DNA of 64,000 nucleotides, taken from Pseudomonadota bacterium. Lineage in GTDB: Bacteria; Pseudomonadota; Alphaproteobacteria; Rhodospirillales; Magnetospirillaceae. Below are positions 28,174 to 37,859 of this stretch, piece after piece; position 1 is the stretch's first letter; each line of letters begins with the position of its first letter. The position numbers and the translations under genes are program-made. The stretch covers positions 1 through 64,000 of the forward strand of contig JAJYTF010000017.1 in the NCBI GenBank assembly GCA_021793155.1. The letters are read 5' to 3'. The notes under the pieces were generated by a model. It saw only the letters and a program-made list of their open reading frames with translations, did not search any database and was not told the DNA's origin.

Positions 28174-28203
28174 AAGGAATCTCCGTGGAGCGCCGAGATC
28201 CTT
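28174..28203. repeat. Intergenic palindrome
   Basis: AAGGAATCTC (28174-28183) opposes GAGATCCTT (28195-28203), a nearly perfect dyad with the same GGATCTC core as those at 14983 and 21330. It lies in the 261-bp gap 28094-28354, which also holds the 97-bp structured repeat and no gene. Confidence 0.45.
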
Positions 28204-28241
28204 GTTTCCTTCTTCGCCAAAATCGCGGAACACAGTCCTAG

Positions 28242-28338
28242 GCCTGCGTTAAATCTGACGCAGACAGCGGCCAGCGGCCGTTGAGGCCGCGGCCAAGCGC
28301 GCGGAGGCGCGCGCCCGGCGAGGGCAGAACCAAAATCC
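28242..28338 (+). repeat. Structured dispersed repeat, copy A (97 bp)
   Basis: The copy is bounded by direct CTAG (28238-28241 and 28339-28342; wider CCTAGGCC). It opens with the hairpin CTGCGT-TAAATCTG-ACGCAG (28244-28263), then a 42-base core (28271-28312) that is identical, in inverse orientation, to 42064-42105. It ends with a CCCGGCGAGGG block (28314-28324). It sits 12 bp beyond the moaB stop. Confidence 0.75.
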
Positions 28339-28354
28339 CTAGGCCAATTTCGCT

Positions 28355-28906
28355 TTAATCCCCGGCCAGTGGCTGAAGATGTTCCATCAGCCGCGGCATG
28401 AGCTCGACCAGATTGCAGGGGCGATGGCGGCTGTCCAGTTGCCAGCGCAGAATGTCGTCCCAGCCATCGCGGCATGCCCCCGGCGAACCGGGCAACGCGA
28501 ACAGGTACGTTCCATGGGCCACTCCGCCGGTGGCCCTGCTCTGCATGGTCGAAGTCCCGATCTTCGAATAGGAAATCTGGCGGAACAACTCGCCAAAGCC
28601 GACGATTTCCTTGTCGTAGACGGCGTGGAACGCCTCGGCCGTCACATCGCGGCCAGTCAGCCCCGTGCCGCCTGTGGAAATGATCACATCCACCTTGGGG
28701 TCGGCGATCCAACGATTCAACTGTTCGACGATCAGGTCCCTGCTGTCGACCACGATCACCTTTTCGACCAGTTTGTGTCCGGCCGCGGCGATGCGTTCGA
28801 CCAAGGTCTTGCCCGAGGTGTCGTTTTCCTCGGTCCGGCTGTCCGAAACGGTCAGTACGGCGATATTGACGGGGAGGAAGGGGCGGTTTTCGTCAATTCT
28901 TGACAT
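28355..28906 (-). CDS. moaB: Molybdenum cofactor biosynthesis protein B
   Basis: The 183-residue protein has the MoaB/MogA fold signatures VLTVSDSRTEENDTSG, DVIISTGGTGLTGRDVT (molybdopterin-binding loop) and FALPGSPGACRDGWD. MogA/MoaB adenylylate molybdopterin before metal insertion. The ATG at 28906 lies inside the 3' end of slt (14-base overlap), suggesting a bicistronic message. Confidence 0.93.
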   Translation of the reverse strand: MSRIDENRPFLPVNIAVLTVSDSRTEENDTSGKTLVERIAAAGHKLVEKVIVVDSRDLIVEQLNRWIADPKVDVIISTGGTGLTGRDVTAEAFHAVYDKEIVGFGELFRQISYSKIGTSTMQSRATGGVAHGTYLFALPGSPGACRDGWDDILRWQLDSRHRPCNLVELMPRLMEHLQPLAGD

Positions 28907-30719
28907 GGCGCACCATCTGCAGCTTGGCTTCGGCCCCATCATACATCGGCCAGTCGCCTTCGGCGATGGCATCGAGAGAGGGAGAAGTCAGGCCAAGACG
29001 GTTGCGGTAGGCCCAGAAATTGGTCATCACCCGTTCGACGAAAACCCGCGTCTCGCGCACCGGGATGCTTTCCATGAACAGCAGGGCATCGCCGTTATGG
29101 TGGATGTTCTGCAGCCAGCGGGCGACATTGCCCGGGCCGCTGTTGTACGACGCCGCCAGGAACAGCAGATTGCCCTTGACCGTGTCGTCGTCGAGCAGGT
29201 GCCGAACGTAACGCTGCCCCAGCTCGAGATTGACCTGCGGGTCGGTCAGCTTGCCATGGCCGCCCATCGACTTGGCCGTCCTCGGCATCAGTTGCATCAA
29301 GCCGACGGCGCCGCAGGGGCTCTTGGCCTTGGGGTTGAACGACGATTCCTGGCGGGCGATCGCCAGCACCAGCGCCCGGTCGACCGACCAGCCGCCGATC
29401 GGTCGCCATTCCGGCAGGGGATATTCCGAGCTGTCGTGGAACCGGCCGTCACGGGCCGAGACCGCGTCGCTCAGTCGCACCGCCAGCGCCGGCAGGTCGC
29501 CGGCATGGGCCAGGGCGAGCATCGACTGGGTCAGGGCCGGTCCGGCCGACGGCGCCAAGCGCCGCAGTTCATCCTCGGCGCGGCCGCGGTCTCCGAGTTG
29601 TAGAAGCGCCAGGGCCCGGCGGGTACCGGGAACGTGCTGCAACATGTCGCCGTCAAGGTCGGTGAACGGCCGCGAGTCCCAGCTGTACTGAATGTCCTGG
29701 CCAAGGGCGCGGCGGGCCAGCAAGCCGTAGAAGGTGCGCGGATAGGCGGCCGCCTGTTGCAGCCAGTGGTTGACTACTTCCGGATGGTGGCCGGCCAAGT
29801 TGGCGCGCGCGGCCCAATAGGCGCCGGCCGAGACCAGCCAGGACGACACGTCGGCGGCGTTGGCGACGGCCTCGAAATGGTGGGCGGCGGCAGCATGCTG
29901 GCCTTCCCGCCACAAGCTCAGTCCGGCCACCCAATGGGCCTCGGGCAGCACGTCGCCCGAACGGTCGGCGGCCTCTTCGGCCCAATGCTGCGCTTCGGCG
30001 TCCCGGCCAGCGGCGAAATACCCCATGGCCAGCACAGTCTTCAGCTCGTCGTAATCGGCTTTTTCGAAGATGCGCTGCATCTGGGCGGAATCCAGCGAAC
30101 TGGCGGCGGCATCGAGATTGCCTCGGCGCACCTGCGCCCGGAAGCGATCCTTCAACTCGTGCAGAGTGCGGCGATCGGAAGCGCTGAGCTCCCGATTGCT
30201 TTCCATGGCGAAATCTTCCCAGGACGGATCGTCGTCGCGGCCCGCCGACGAGGTCGCCGTACCCGACCAACGGCTTGGCGGCTTGACCGCGGCAATCCGC
30301 TTGCCCAGGCGCTGCTTCGCCAGCTCGTAGATGTCATCAGCCTCGGGAAGGTCGGCATAGCGAGCCATCCACTCGGTCAGGTCCTCGGTCTGCGCGCGAT
30401 AGGTGGCGGACAGATAGCGCTGGGCAAGCAGATGGCCGACCAGCAGCCGGTCCTGGAGGCGGGCGATCTCACGGTCGGCAGCGGGCCACTGGCCGCGATC
30501 CTGCAGGTCGAAGGCTGCGCGATAACGAGCGGCGTCGGTTGCGGACAGCACCTCAGGCACGGAAGTCTGCCGTCCGAGTTTGCCGGCCGCGCCGCTGATG
30601 GCGGCGACAACCTGCTCGTCTGCGGCCTTTTCGGCCAAATTCTCCGCAGCCACCGAATTGTGGGCTGCCGCGGTCAGGATCAAGGCCGCGAAGGCCTGGA
30701 GAAGCCTGCTTTTCAGCAT
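28893..30719 (-). CDS. slt: Soluble lytic murein transglycosylase
   Basis: The 608-residue protein starts with a signal peptide (LLQAFAALILTAAAHNSVAA), has a long helical superhelix (about 40-450) and a C-terminal SLT domain. In that domain IARQESSFNPKAKSPCGAVG carries the catalytic Glu, followed by GLMQLMPRTAKSM and AASYNSGPGNVARW. It cleaves peptidoglycan glycan strands with anhydro-muramic acid formation in the periplasm. Length is normal for Slt70-like proteins. Confidence 0.93.
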   Translation of the reverse strand: MLKSRLLQAFAALILTAAAHNSVAAENLAEKAADEQVVAAISGAAGKLGRQTSVPEVLSATDAARYRAAFDLQDRGQWPAADREIARLQDRLLVGHLLAQRYLSATYRAQTEDLTEWMARYADLPEADDIYELAKQRLGKRIAAVKPPSRWSGTATSSAGRDDDPSWEDFAMESNRELSASDRRTLHELKDRFRAQVRRGNLDAAASSLDSAQMQRIFEKADYDELKTVLAMGYFAAGRDAEAQHWAEEAADRSGDVLPEAHWVAGLSLWREGQHAAAAHHFEAVANAADVSSWLVSAGAYWAARANLAGHHPEVVNHWLQQAAAYPRTFYGLLARRALGQDIQYSWDSRPFTDLDGDMLQHVPGTRRALALLQLGDRGRAEDELRRLAPSAGPALTQSMLALAHAGDLPALAVRLSDAVSARDGRFHDSSEYPLPEWRPIGGWSVDRALVLAIARQESSFNPKAKSPCGAVGLMQLMPRTAKSMGGHGKLTDPQVNLELGQRYVRHLLDDDTVKGNLLFLAASYNSGPGNVARWLQNIHHNGDALLFMESIPVRETRVFVERVMTNFWAYRNRLGLTSPSLDAIAEGDWPMYDGAEAKLQMVRHVKN

Positions 30720-30850
30720 CGTCTCTCCTCTGCCGTAATCGGTTTCGCCGATAATTGTCTTCAGCTTTATAAATTGATTCGGGCAGTAGGGGCAAGCCCA
30801 GAAGGGGCATTCGGGCCAACTTTTGTCAAATTCGACGGAAAACCAGGGGG

Positions 30851-31669
30851 TTACCGGAGCGACTCAAGGCGCTTGCGGACCGCGAGGAAATCGCGCCAGG
30901 CATCGCGCTTGTGCAGAGGCGTGCGCAACAGATAGGCCGGATGGTAAGTGGGCATGGCGGGCACGGGGCGGGGCAGCCGCGACGAGGAATAGTCCATCCA
31001 GCGGCCACGCAGCCGGCTGATCGCTTCTTGCCGGGCCAACAGGGCGGAAGCCGGGGCGCCGCCCAGGAACACCAGGATGGCTGGTGCGACCAGTTCGATG
31101 TGGCGCTCGATGAACGGCAGACACAGCTCGACTTCGGTGGGTTCGGGTTTACGGTTGCCCGGTGGCCTCCAAGGAACGACATTCGTTATATAGGCACTGC
31201 TCCGATCCAATCCGATGGTGGCCAGCATGCGATCCAAAAGCTTGCCGCTGGCACCCACAAAGGGCAGGCCGAGGCGGTCTTCGTCGGCTCCCGGCGCTTC
31301 GCCGATCAGCATCACCGATGCCGCGGGATTGCCGTCGGCGAACACCGTGCGCTGGCAGGTTCGTTTGAGACCGCAGCCCTCGTAAGCCTCCATCGCCACC
31401 CGCAACTCGGGCAGGCTGTGGCATTCCATCGCCAGATGGGCCGAGGTCGTCGCCTCGGCGGCAATCGTCGGCTGCCGGCCGGAGCCGGTCGTTGCCGACG
31501 TGGCCAGTTGCTGGGGCGAGGCAGGGCGAGGCTTCGCCGCTCCGGCCACCTGGGCCGAGGCGTAGCGGTTCACCGGGATTTCGCCGACGGTCTCGTCCAC
31601 CCCGGCCTGGACATACCAGCGAAGCAGCTGTTCGGATGTAAGGCGGGCGGATGGAGCGGCCGAAAACAT
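30851..31669 (-). CDS. Uracil-DNA glycosylase, family 4-like
   Basis: The 272-residue protein has a variable N-terminal region (1-90) and a UDG domain with VMLIGEAPGADEDRLGLPFV, ASGKLLDRMLATIGLDR, NVVPWRPPGNRKP and the motif-B-like MPTYHPAYLLRTP. A Cys pair (CGLKRTC) and a further Cys fit a [4Fe-4S] site. It removes uracil from DNA. It is divergent from the ETF-QO gene. Confidence 0.9.
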   Translation of the reverse strand: MFSAAPSARLTSEQLLRWYVQAGVDETVGEIPVNRYASAQVAGAAKPRPASPQQLATSATTGSGRQPTIAAEATTSAHLAMECHSLPELRVAMEAYEGCGLKRTCQRTVFADGNPAASVMLIGEAPGADEDRLGLPFVGASGKLLDRMLATIGLDRSSAYITNVVPWRPPGNRKPEPTEVELCLPFIERHIELVAPAILVFLGGAPASALLARQEAISRLRGRWMDYSSSRLPRPVPAMPTYHPAYLLRTPLHKRDAWRDFLAVRKRLESLR

Positions 31670-31813
31670 GCACGGACATTAACATATGCGGCGGCAGGGG
31701 GATACGGCGCGCCAATGCGCCGTGCCGATACGGGGTCGGCAGGGCAAAACGCCTGTGCTATAGAATCTGGCTAAGGCGCCTTCAGAGTCGCAAACAGCAG
31801 GGTTGGGATAATA

Positions 31814-33448
31814 ATGGAACGGGAATCCATGGAATTCGACGTGGTGATCGTCGGCGGCGGACCATCGGGTCTTGCCGCGGCGATCCGGCTGCGTCAGTTG
31901 GCGGCGGAAAGCGGCCGCGAGTTGTCGGTCTGTCTGATCGAGAAGGGGTCGGAACTGGGGGCGCACATCCTGTCGGGTGCGGTATTGGAGCCGCGCGCGC
32001 TCAGCGAACTGATCCCGGAGTGGCGGGAAAAGCAGGCGCCGCTCAACACTCCGGTCACCGCCGACCGTTTCTGCTTCCTGACCGAATCCAAGGCCATCCG
32101 CCTGATGACGCCGCCGCAGATGCACAACCACGGCAATTACGTGGTTAGCCTGGGCAACGTGGTGCGCTGGCTGGGGAGCCAAGCCGAAGCGCTGGGCGTC
32201 GAGATCTTCCCGGGATTCGCCGCCGCTGAAGTTCTCTACGATGAATCCGGCGCGGTGCGCGGCGTGGCCACCGGCGACATGGGCATCGGCAGGGACGGGC
32301 AGCCGATGGCCAACTACACGCCGGGGGTCGAGTTGTTGGCCCGCCAGACCATTTTCGCCGAGGGTTGCCGCGGTTCGCTGACCAAAACCCTGATGGCCCG
32401 CTACGACCTCAGGAAGGACGCGGACCCGCAGACCTACGGAATCGGGATCAAGGAACTGTGGGAGATCGATCCCGCCAAGCACCAGCCGGGTCTGGTCTTC
32501 CACAGCGTCGGCTGGCCGCTGGATAGCGAGACCTATGGCGGCTCGTTCCTTTATCACCTGGAAAACAATCAGGTTGCGGTGGGGCTGGTGGTCGGCCTCG
32601 ACTATAAGAACCCCTTTCTCTCGCCGTTCGAGGAATTTCAGCGGCTGAAGACTCATCCGGCGATCCGCGAGACCCTGGAAGGCGGACGACGTCTGGCTTA
32701 TGGCGCCCGTGCCCTATCCGAGGGCGGCTGGCAGTCCATCCCGAAGCTGACATTCCCGGGCGGTCTGCTGATCGGCGATGCCGCCGGCTTCCTCAATATG
32801 CCGAAGATCAAGGGCTCTCACACTGCCATGAAGTCGGGCATGCTGGCGGCCGAGGCGGTATTCGAGGCACTGTCGGGAGAGGCCCCCGGGCCCGTCGAGG
32901 CGACGGCCTATGCGGCCAAGTTCAAGGCCTCCTGGCTGGCCGCGGAGCTGTACCAGGCGCGCAACGTTCGTCCGTCCTTCCACTGGGGCTTCTGGGGGGG
33001 GCTCGCCTATTCGGCGATCGATACCTATATATTGCATGGCCGCGCGCCGTGGACCTTGCGCAACCACTCGGATCACGACCAGTTGCGCAAAGCGTCCCAG
33101 GCGCGGCGGATCGAATATCCGAAGCCGGACGGCAAGCTGACTTTCGACCGTCTTTCCTCGGTATTCATCTCCAACACCAATCATGAGGAAAACCAGCCTG
33201 TCCACCTTCAACTCAAGGACCCGGCCGTCCCGATTTCGGTCAACCTTCCGCTGTACGATGCGCCCGAGCAGCGCTATTGTCCGGCCGGGGTTTACGAGAT
33301 CGTAACCGACGAGCGGGGACAATCCCAGCTTCAGATCAACGCCCAGAACTGTGTCCACTGCAAGACATGCGACATCAAAGATCCCACCCAGAACATCAAT
33401 TGGGTGGTGCCGGAAGGGGGCGGTGGGCCGAATTACCCCAACATGTAA
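31814..33448 (+). CDS. Electron transfer flavoprotein-ubiquinone oxidoreductase
   Basis: The 544-residue protein has the FAD-binding [17 protein letters not shown], the ETF-QO membrane/quinone region ([19 protein letters not shown]-like, about 370-400) and a C-terminal ferredoxin-type [4Fe-4S] site (YCPAGVYE, then [17 protein letters not shown]). It passes electrons from ETF (fatty-acid and amino-acid oxidation) to ubiquinone. ATG 31814 is used; ATG 31829 ([11 protein letters not shown]) is equally possible. Confidence 0.95.
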   Translation: MERESMEFDVVIVGGGPSGLAAAIRLRQLAAESGRELSVCLIEKGSELGAHILSGAVLEPRALSELIPEWREKQAPLNTPVTADRFCFLTESKAIRLMTPPQMHNHGNYVVSLGNVVRWLGSQAEALGVEIFPGFAAAEVLYDESGAVRGVATGDMGIGRDGQPMANYTPGVELLARQTIFAEGCRGSLTKTLMARYDLRKDADPQTYGIGIKELWEIDPAKHQPGLVFHSVGWPLDSETYGGSFLYHLENNQVAVGLVVGLDYKNPFLSPFEEFQRLKTHPAIRETLEGGRRLAYGARALSEGGWQSIPKLTFPGGLLIGDAAGFLNMPKIKGSHTAMKSGMLAAEAVFEALSGEAPGPVEATAYAAKFKASWLAAELYQARNVRPSFHWGFWGGLAYSAIDTYILHGRAPWTLRNHSDHDQLRKASQARRIEYPKPDGKLTFDRLSSVFISNTNHEENQPVHLQLKDPAVPISVNLPLYDAPEQRYCPAGVYEIVTDERGQSQLQINAQNCVHCKTCDIKDPTQNINWVVPEGGGGPNYPNM

Positions 33449-33497
33449 AGATGCGTTCCCCCGGCGATGGGGGGGACTTGAGGTTTTGGAGATGGTG

Positions 33498-35261
33498 ATG
33501 CTTGGCAAAACCGGGCTGAGGCGGCTGTTGGCGGGCGCCCTGGTGGGTGTGCTGTCGGCCTGTTCCAGCGGGTTGTCGTCGGACGGGGGGACATTGGTTC
33601 CCCCCGACCAGTCTACCGTGAGTTCCGCCATGCGCCTGGGCGCCTCGGATGCCGGAAATTATCTGGCTGGCCGGTTCGCGCAGGAACAGCACGATCTGGA
33701 CAAGGCACCGGATTACCTCCTGAGGGCGTTGGCCGGGGATCCGGAAAACGCGGAACTTCTGCAGCGCACCTATCTCTCGCTGGCGGTTGCGGGGCGCCTG
33801 GATCAGGCAGCCGAAATCGCCAAGCGCCTTCTCCAATTCGACGATGAAGCGGCCATTGCCGCCATACTGGTGGCAGAGCAGGCGGCCAAGGCGGGCAAGT
33901 GGTCCGAAGCCGAGAAGCTCATGGCCGGCCTGCCCAAGCGCGGGCTGAACAGTTTCATGACTCCGCTGATCGTCGCCTGGGCGCGCATGGGCGAAGGCAA
34001 GCCCGACGCGGCCCTGGAGGCGCTGGCGCCGCTGTCGCAAAATAGCAGCTTCGCCGCCCTCCATGATTTCCATGCGGCACTGATCAACGACCTGGCCGAC
34101 CGTCGCAAGGCGGCCGAGCAGTTCTATTTGGCGACCTTGGCGGGCAATGGGGGCCTGACCTTGCGCACCGCCGAAACGGCGATATCGTTCTACAACCGCG
34201 TCGGTCAACCCGACAAGGCCCGCGAGGTCCTCGCCCGCTATCAGGAGAACCATCCTGAAACCGGCGGCATCAATCCTGGCCTCACCCGGCGCCCGGTGGC
34301 TTCGGCCAGGGACGGGATGGCCGAGGTGATGTTCGGCGCCGCCGGGTCGCTGCGGCAGAGCAACGCCACCGAACTGGCCCTGGTGTTCGGCCGGATGGCC
34401 CTCGACCTGCAGCCGGATTTCTCCCTGGCCCAGGTGACCGTGGCCGACCTGTTGCAAAGCCTCGGCCAACTGCCGGCCGCCAATGAGATGTTCAAGGCGG
34501 TTTCTTCGGACTCGCCGGTGTACTGGTCGTCGCGGCTGCGGCTGGCTGCCAATCTTGACGATTTGGGCGAGGTGGACGCGGCGGTGAAAACCCTTGAGGG
34601 CCTGGCCGCCGAGTTTCCCGAACGCCAGGACACGCTGGTCACGTTGGGTGATGTGCTGCGGCGCCACAAGCGCTGGCCGGAAGCGATCGCCGCCTACGAC
34701 CGCGCCATCGCTTCGTTCCAACAGCCAGAGCGCGACCAGTGGGTAGTGTATTACGCCCGCGGTATCGCCCTTGAGCGCGACAAGCAATGGGTTCGCGCCG
34801 AAAGCGATTTCCTCAAGGCCCTTGAGCTGGAGCCGGACGAGCCGCATGTCCTCAACTATCTGGGATACAGCTGGATCGAGCAGGGGACCAACCTCGACGA
34901 GGCCAAGCGGATGATCGAGAAGGCCGTCGAACAACGGCCAACCGACGGCTATATCGTAGACAGCCTTGGCTGGGCCTTGTTCCGTGCCGGCGACTACAAT
35001 AATGCCGTCGAAGCGCTGGAACGTGCGGTCGAACTGCATCCGGACGACGCCACCATCAACGACCATCTGGGCGACGCCCTGTGGAGCGTCGGCCGTCAGG
35101 ACGAGGCCCGCTTTCAGTGGCAGCGCGCCCTGGTGTTCGATCCAGAGCCGGAACTGAAGACCGAGATCGAGAACAAGCTGAAGGCTGGCTTGCAGCTTCC
35201 CCTTCCGGCCGCCGCACCGGCCGCCCCGACGGCGAAGAACAAGAACGCGGCGGTCCGGTGA
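33498..35261 (+). CDS. TPR-repeat lipoprotein
   Basis: The 587-residue protein begins MLGKTGLRRLLAGALVGVL followed by the lipobox SACS, so it should be a lipid-anchored periplasmic protein. It is built of tetratricopeptide repeats throughout; the last four (YLGYSWIEQGTNLDEAKRMI, DSLGWALFRAGDYNNAVEAL, DHLGDALWSVGRQDEARFQW) are clear. ATG 33498 was chosen because GGAG lies six bases upstream; ATG 33492 directly abuts it. Its TGA overlaps the GTG of ispE, a pairing seen in other alphaproteobacteria. The role is probably scaffolding. Confidence 0.85.
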   Translation: MLGKTGLRRLLAGALVGVLSACSSGLSSDGGTLVPPDQSTVSSAMRLGASDAGNYLAGRFAQEQHDLDKAPDYLLRALAGDPENAELLQRTYLSLAVAGRLDQAAEIAKRLLQFDDEAAIAAILVAEQAAKAGKWSEAEKLMAGLPKRGLNSFMTPLIVAWARMGEGKPDAALEALAPLSQNSSFAALHDFHAALINDLADRRKAAEQFYLATLAGNGGLTLRTAETAISFYNRVGQPDKAREVLARYQENHPETGGINPGLTRRPVASARDGMAEVMFGAAGSLRQSNATELALVFGRMALDLQPDFSLAQVTVADLLQSLGQLPAANEMFKAVSSDSPVYWSSRLRLAANLDDLGEVDAAVKTLEGLAAEFPERQDTLVTLGDVLRRHKRWPEAIAAYDRAIASFQQPERDQWVVYYARGIALERDKQWVRAESDFLKALELEPDEPHVLNYLGYSWIEQGTNLDEAKRMIEKAVEQRPTDGYIVDSLGWALFRAGDYNNAVEALERAVELHPDDATINDHLGDALWSVGRQDEARFQWQRALVFDPEPELKTEIENKLKAGLQLPLPAAAPAAPTAKNKNAAVR

Positions 35262-36148
35262 GGGTGAGCAGGAGCCCCGCCGGTGATGGGGTCGAGGTAT
35301 TCGCGCCGGCCAAGGTGAACCTTTACCTCCACGTGGTCGGGCGTCGCTCCGACGGCTATCACCTGCTGGACAGCCTGGTGGTATTCGTCGGCGTGGGCGA
35401 CGGCCTGATGATCGAAGCTGCCGACGACCTGACCTTGCGCATCGACGGCCCGACGGCGGGCGGGCTGACCGCCGAGCCGGACAACATCGTGCTGAAGGCG
35501 GCGCGTGCCCTGGCGGATCGGGCCGGTGTGGCGCCGCGGGCAGCCATCCGTTTAACCAAGCGCCTTCCGGTGGCGGCCGGCATCGGCGGCGGTTCGGCCG
35601 ACGGCGCAGCGGCCTTGCGCGGCCTTTGCGCGTTGTGGGGCATCGATCCCGGAGATGCCGAACTGGAACGCCTGGGCCTGGCCTTGGGTGCCGATGTGCC
35701 GGTCTGCCTGCGTGGCCGCCCGACGCAAATGTCCGGGATCGGCGAGATATTGGCCGAGGCCCCGCCCTTGCCGCCGGTTTGGATGGTGCTGGTCAATCCC
35801 CGGGTCGCCGTGCCAACGCCCTCGGTGTTCAAGGCGCGGCATGGGGACTTCTCGGCGCCGGCACCGCTGGCCGAAACCCCGGCCGATACGGCATCGCTGG
35901 TGCGGGCCCTGGCCGGCCGCGGCAACGACTTGGCCGCCCCGGCCATCGCCGTCGCGCCGGTGGTGGGGGACGTGCTGACCGCCTTGGCCGACCAGTCTGA
36001 ATGCCTGCTGTCGCGCATGTCGGGCAGCGGCGCCACCTGCTTCGGCCTGTTTGCCACCGCCGCCGCCGCCGCCGCCGCCGAGGCTTCGCTGACCGCCCAG
36101 CACCCCGGCTGGTGGATCGCTGCCGCCCCGCTGGTCAGCCGCCCCTGA
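35258..36148 (+). CDS. ispE: 4-diphosphocytidyl-2-C-methyl-D-erythritol kinase
   Basis: The 296-residue GHMP kinase has APAKVNLYLHVVGRRSDGYH, the ATP loop PVAAGIGGGSADGAA and the C-terminal MSGSGATCFGLF. It phosphorylates CDP-ME in the MEP pathway. GTG 35258 overlaps the stop of the preceding gene (GTGA); GTG 35264 is an alternative. An Ala-rich run near residue 270 is encoded by a GCC repeat. Confidence 0.94.
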   Translation: MRVSRSPAGDGVEVFAPAKVNLYLHVVGRRSDGYHLLDSLVVFVGVGDGLMIEAADDLTLRIDGPTAGGLTAEPDNIVLKAARALADRAGVAPRAAIRLTKRLPVAAGIGGGSADGAAALRGLCALWGIDPGDAELERLGLALGADVPVCLRGRPTQMSGIGEILAEAPPLPPVWMVLVNPRVAVPTPSVFKARHGDFSAPAPLAETPADTASLVRALAGRGNDLAAPAIAVAPVVGDVLTALADQSECLLSRMSGSGATCFGLFATAAAAAAAEASLTAQHPGWWIAAAPLVSRP

Positions 36149-36219
36149 CGGCAGAATCCTTCTCGATACCGAGGTTGCATCGCGGCCCAGCTTGCCCTAT
36201 GTTGCCGGTCCCTCCCTGT

Positions 36220-36294
36220 TGGGGCGTAGCCAAGCGGTAAGGCAGCGGGTTTTGGTCCCGCCATCCCCAGGTTCGAATCCTGGCGCCCCAGCCA
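36220..36294 (+). tRNA. tRNA-Gln(UUG)
   Basis: TGGGGCG (36220-36226) pairs with CGCCCCA (36284-36290), then G and an encoded CCA. The anticodon arm is GCGGG-TTTTGGT-CCCGC with anticodon TTG, and the T arm reads CCAGG-TTCGAAT-CCTGG. The cloverleaf is complete. Confidence 0.97.
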
Positions 36295-36426
36295 TCCTCA
36301 GGCAAAGCCGAAACCGACAACTCTCGACGGCGTTCCCTGGCGGCCGTTGCTCCCCGGTGGTGCCTGCGCCCAAAGGAGTAATGGCTCGCATCACGGCTTC
36401 TCCCCATCTGTAGGGAGACCTTAAGA

Positions 36427-37836
36427 ATGCGGATGATCTCGCTTCCCTTTTCTCTTCTCCTCAGGCTGCGTGCGGCTGCGCTGGTTGCCCTGGTCTGGCA
36501 GCTGGGAGGTTGCGCGACCGTTCCCGAGATCGAGGTGCCTTCGGACCAGCCGGGTGCGTTGCCCCGGGTGATCGGCGCTCATGGGCCGCTCAACGCCCGG
36601 CAGGTGAAGGCGTTGCTAGACCGCTTGGCCGCCCAGGGGCGGCAGGCCGATCTCCTGGCGCGCCACCTGGCGGTCGAGCAGTCGGTTGCCGAGAGGCCGC
36701 TGGTGGCTGGCAACAAGGTGCGGCTGCTGCGGGACGGCGGGGAAACGTTCGCCGCGCTGTTCGCGGCGATCCGCAAGGCGCGCCAGGAGGTCGATCTCGA
36801 ATACTACATCCTGGAAGATGTGGAGAGCGGCGGTCAGCGTCTGGGCGATCTATTACTGCGGAAGCGTCAGCAGGGCGTGCGGGTCAACATCATCTACGAC
36901 AGCTATGGTTCGATGGATACTCCGGCCGAATTCTTCGACCGGTTGCAGGCGGCCGGGGTCAACATGCTGGACTTCAACCCAGTCAATCCGCTGGATGTCC
37001 GGAACGGCAGCTATTCCCCCAATGACCGCGATCACCGCAAGCTTCTGGTGGTGGACGGCGCCACGGCCATCCTGGGCGGGGTCAATCTGAGCACCAACTA
37101 TCAAAGCCGTCCGTCGCATCCGTCGGGCTTGGGTGCCGAGGCGGCGGGCGAACACTGGCGCGACACCGACGTGCAGATCGAAGGGCCGGCGGTGGCGCAA
37201 TTGCGCAGCCTGTTCATGGCCCACTGGATACAACAGGACGGGCGCGCCCCGCCCGATGCCGCCGCCCTTCCGCCGGTGGCCCCACAGGGTGGGGAACTGG
37301 TGCGGATAATCGGCAGTCGGCCCGACGAGGGGCCTCCCCGCTATTACGCCACCCTGCTCTCGGCCATCCGCACCGCCCAGCGCCGCATCTGGCTGACGGC
37401 GGCTTATTTCGTGCCGACACATCAGGAGAGGGAAGACCTGATAGATGCCGCCCGGCGTGGTGTGGATGTCAGGCTGTTGCTTCCAAGCAAGAGCGATTCC
37501 AGCCTCGCCATGGCCGTTCAGCATTCGCATTACGAAGATCTGTTGGAAGCGCATGTGCAGATCTACGAGACCCGCAACGAATATTTGCACTCGAAGACGG
37601 CGGTGATCGACGGCGTCTGGTCGGTGGTCGGCTCGTCGAACTTCGACCATCGCAGCGTGATCTTCAACGACGAGGTGGATGCGGTTCTTTTGGGAACCGC
37701 CACCGCCAACCAGCTGGAAAGCATGTTCGAACAGGACTGTCGTGCCGCCGACAGAATCGATCGGAACCATTGGCACCAGCCCGTCGACGAACGGATCGAA
37801 GGCCTGCTGGCCCGCCTGTGGCAGAGCATGCTTTGA
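36427..37836 (+). CDS. Phospholipase D/cardiolipin synthase-like lipoprotein
   Basis: The 469-residue protein has a lipoprotein signal (VALVWQLGGCATV) and two HKD motifs: DHRKLLVVDGATAILGGVN (about 200) and HSKTAVIDGVWSVVGSSNFD (about 385). Such proteins transfer phosphatidyl groups, as in cardiolipin synthesis, or hydrolyse phospholipids. Two long-range features differ from ClsA: no N-terminal membrane helices and a lipobox, so an extracytoplasmic, anchored enzyme is likely. ATG 36427 starts MRMISLPFS. Confidence 0.85.
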   Translation: MRMISLPFSLLLRLRAAALVALVWQLGGCATVPEIEVPSDQPGALPRVIGAHGPLNARQVKALLDRLAAQGRQADLLARHLAVEQSVAERPLVAGNKVRLLRDGGETFAALFAAIRKARQEVDLEYYILEDVESGGQRLGDLLLRKRQQGVRVNIIYDSYGSMDTPAEFFDRLQAAGVNMLDFNPVNPLDVRNGSYSPNDRDHRKLLVVDGATAILGGVNLSTNYQSRPSHPSGLGAEAAGEHWRDTDVQIEGPAVAQLRSLFMAHWIQQDGRAPPDAAALPPVAPQGGELVRIIGSRPDEGPPRYYATLLSAIRTAQRRIWLTAAYFVPTHQEREDLIDAARRGVDVRLLLPSKSDSSLAMAVQHSHYEDLLEAHVQIYETRNEYLHSKTAVIDGVWSVVGSSNFDHRSVIFNDEVDAVLLGTATANQLESMFEQDCRAADRIDRNHWHQPVDERIEGLLARLWQSML

Positions 37837-37859
37837 GTCGTACCCATCGAGACCTGGTA

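Noticed and set aside
36058-36082. GCC trinucleotide repeat
   Set aside because: It lies in frame in ispE and codes for an alanine run; ordinary codon-bias low complexity.
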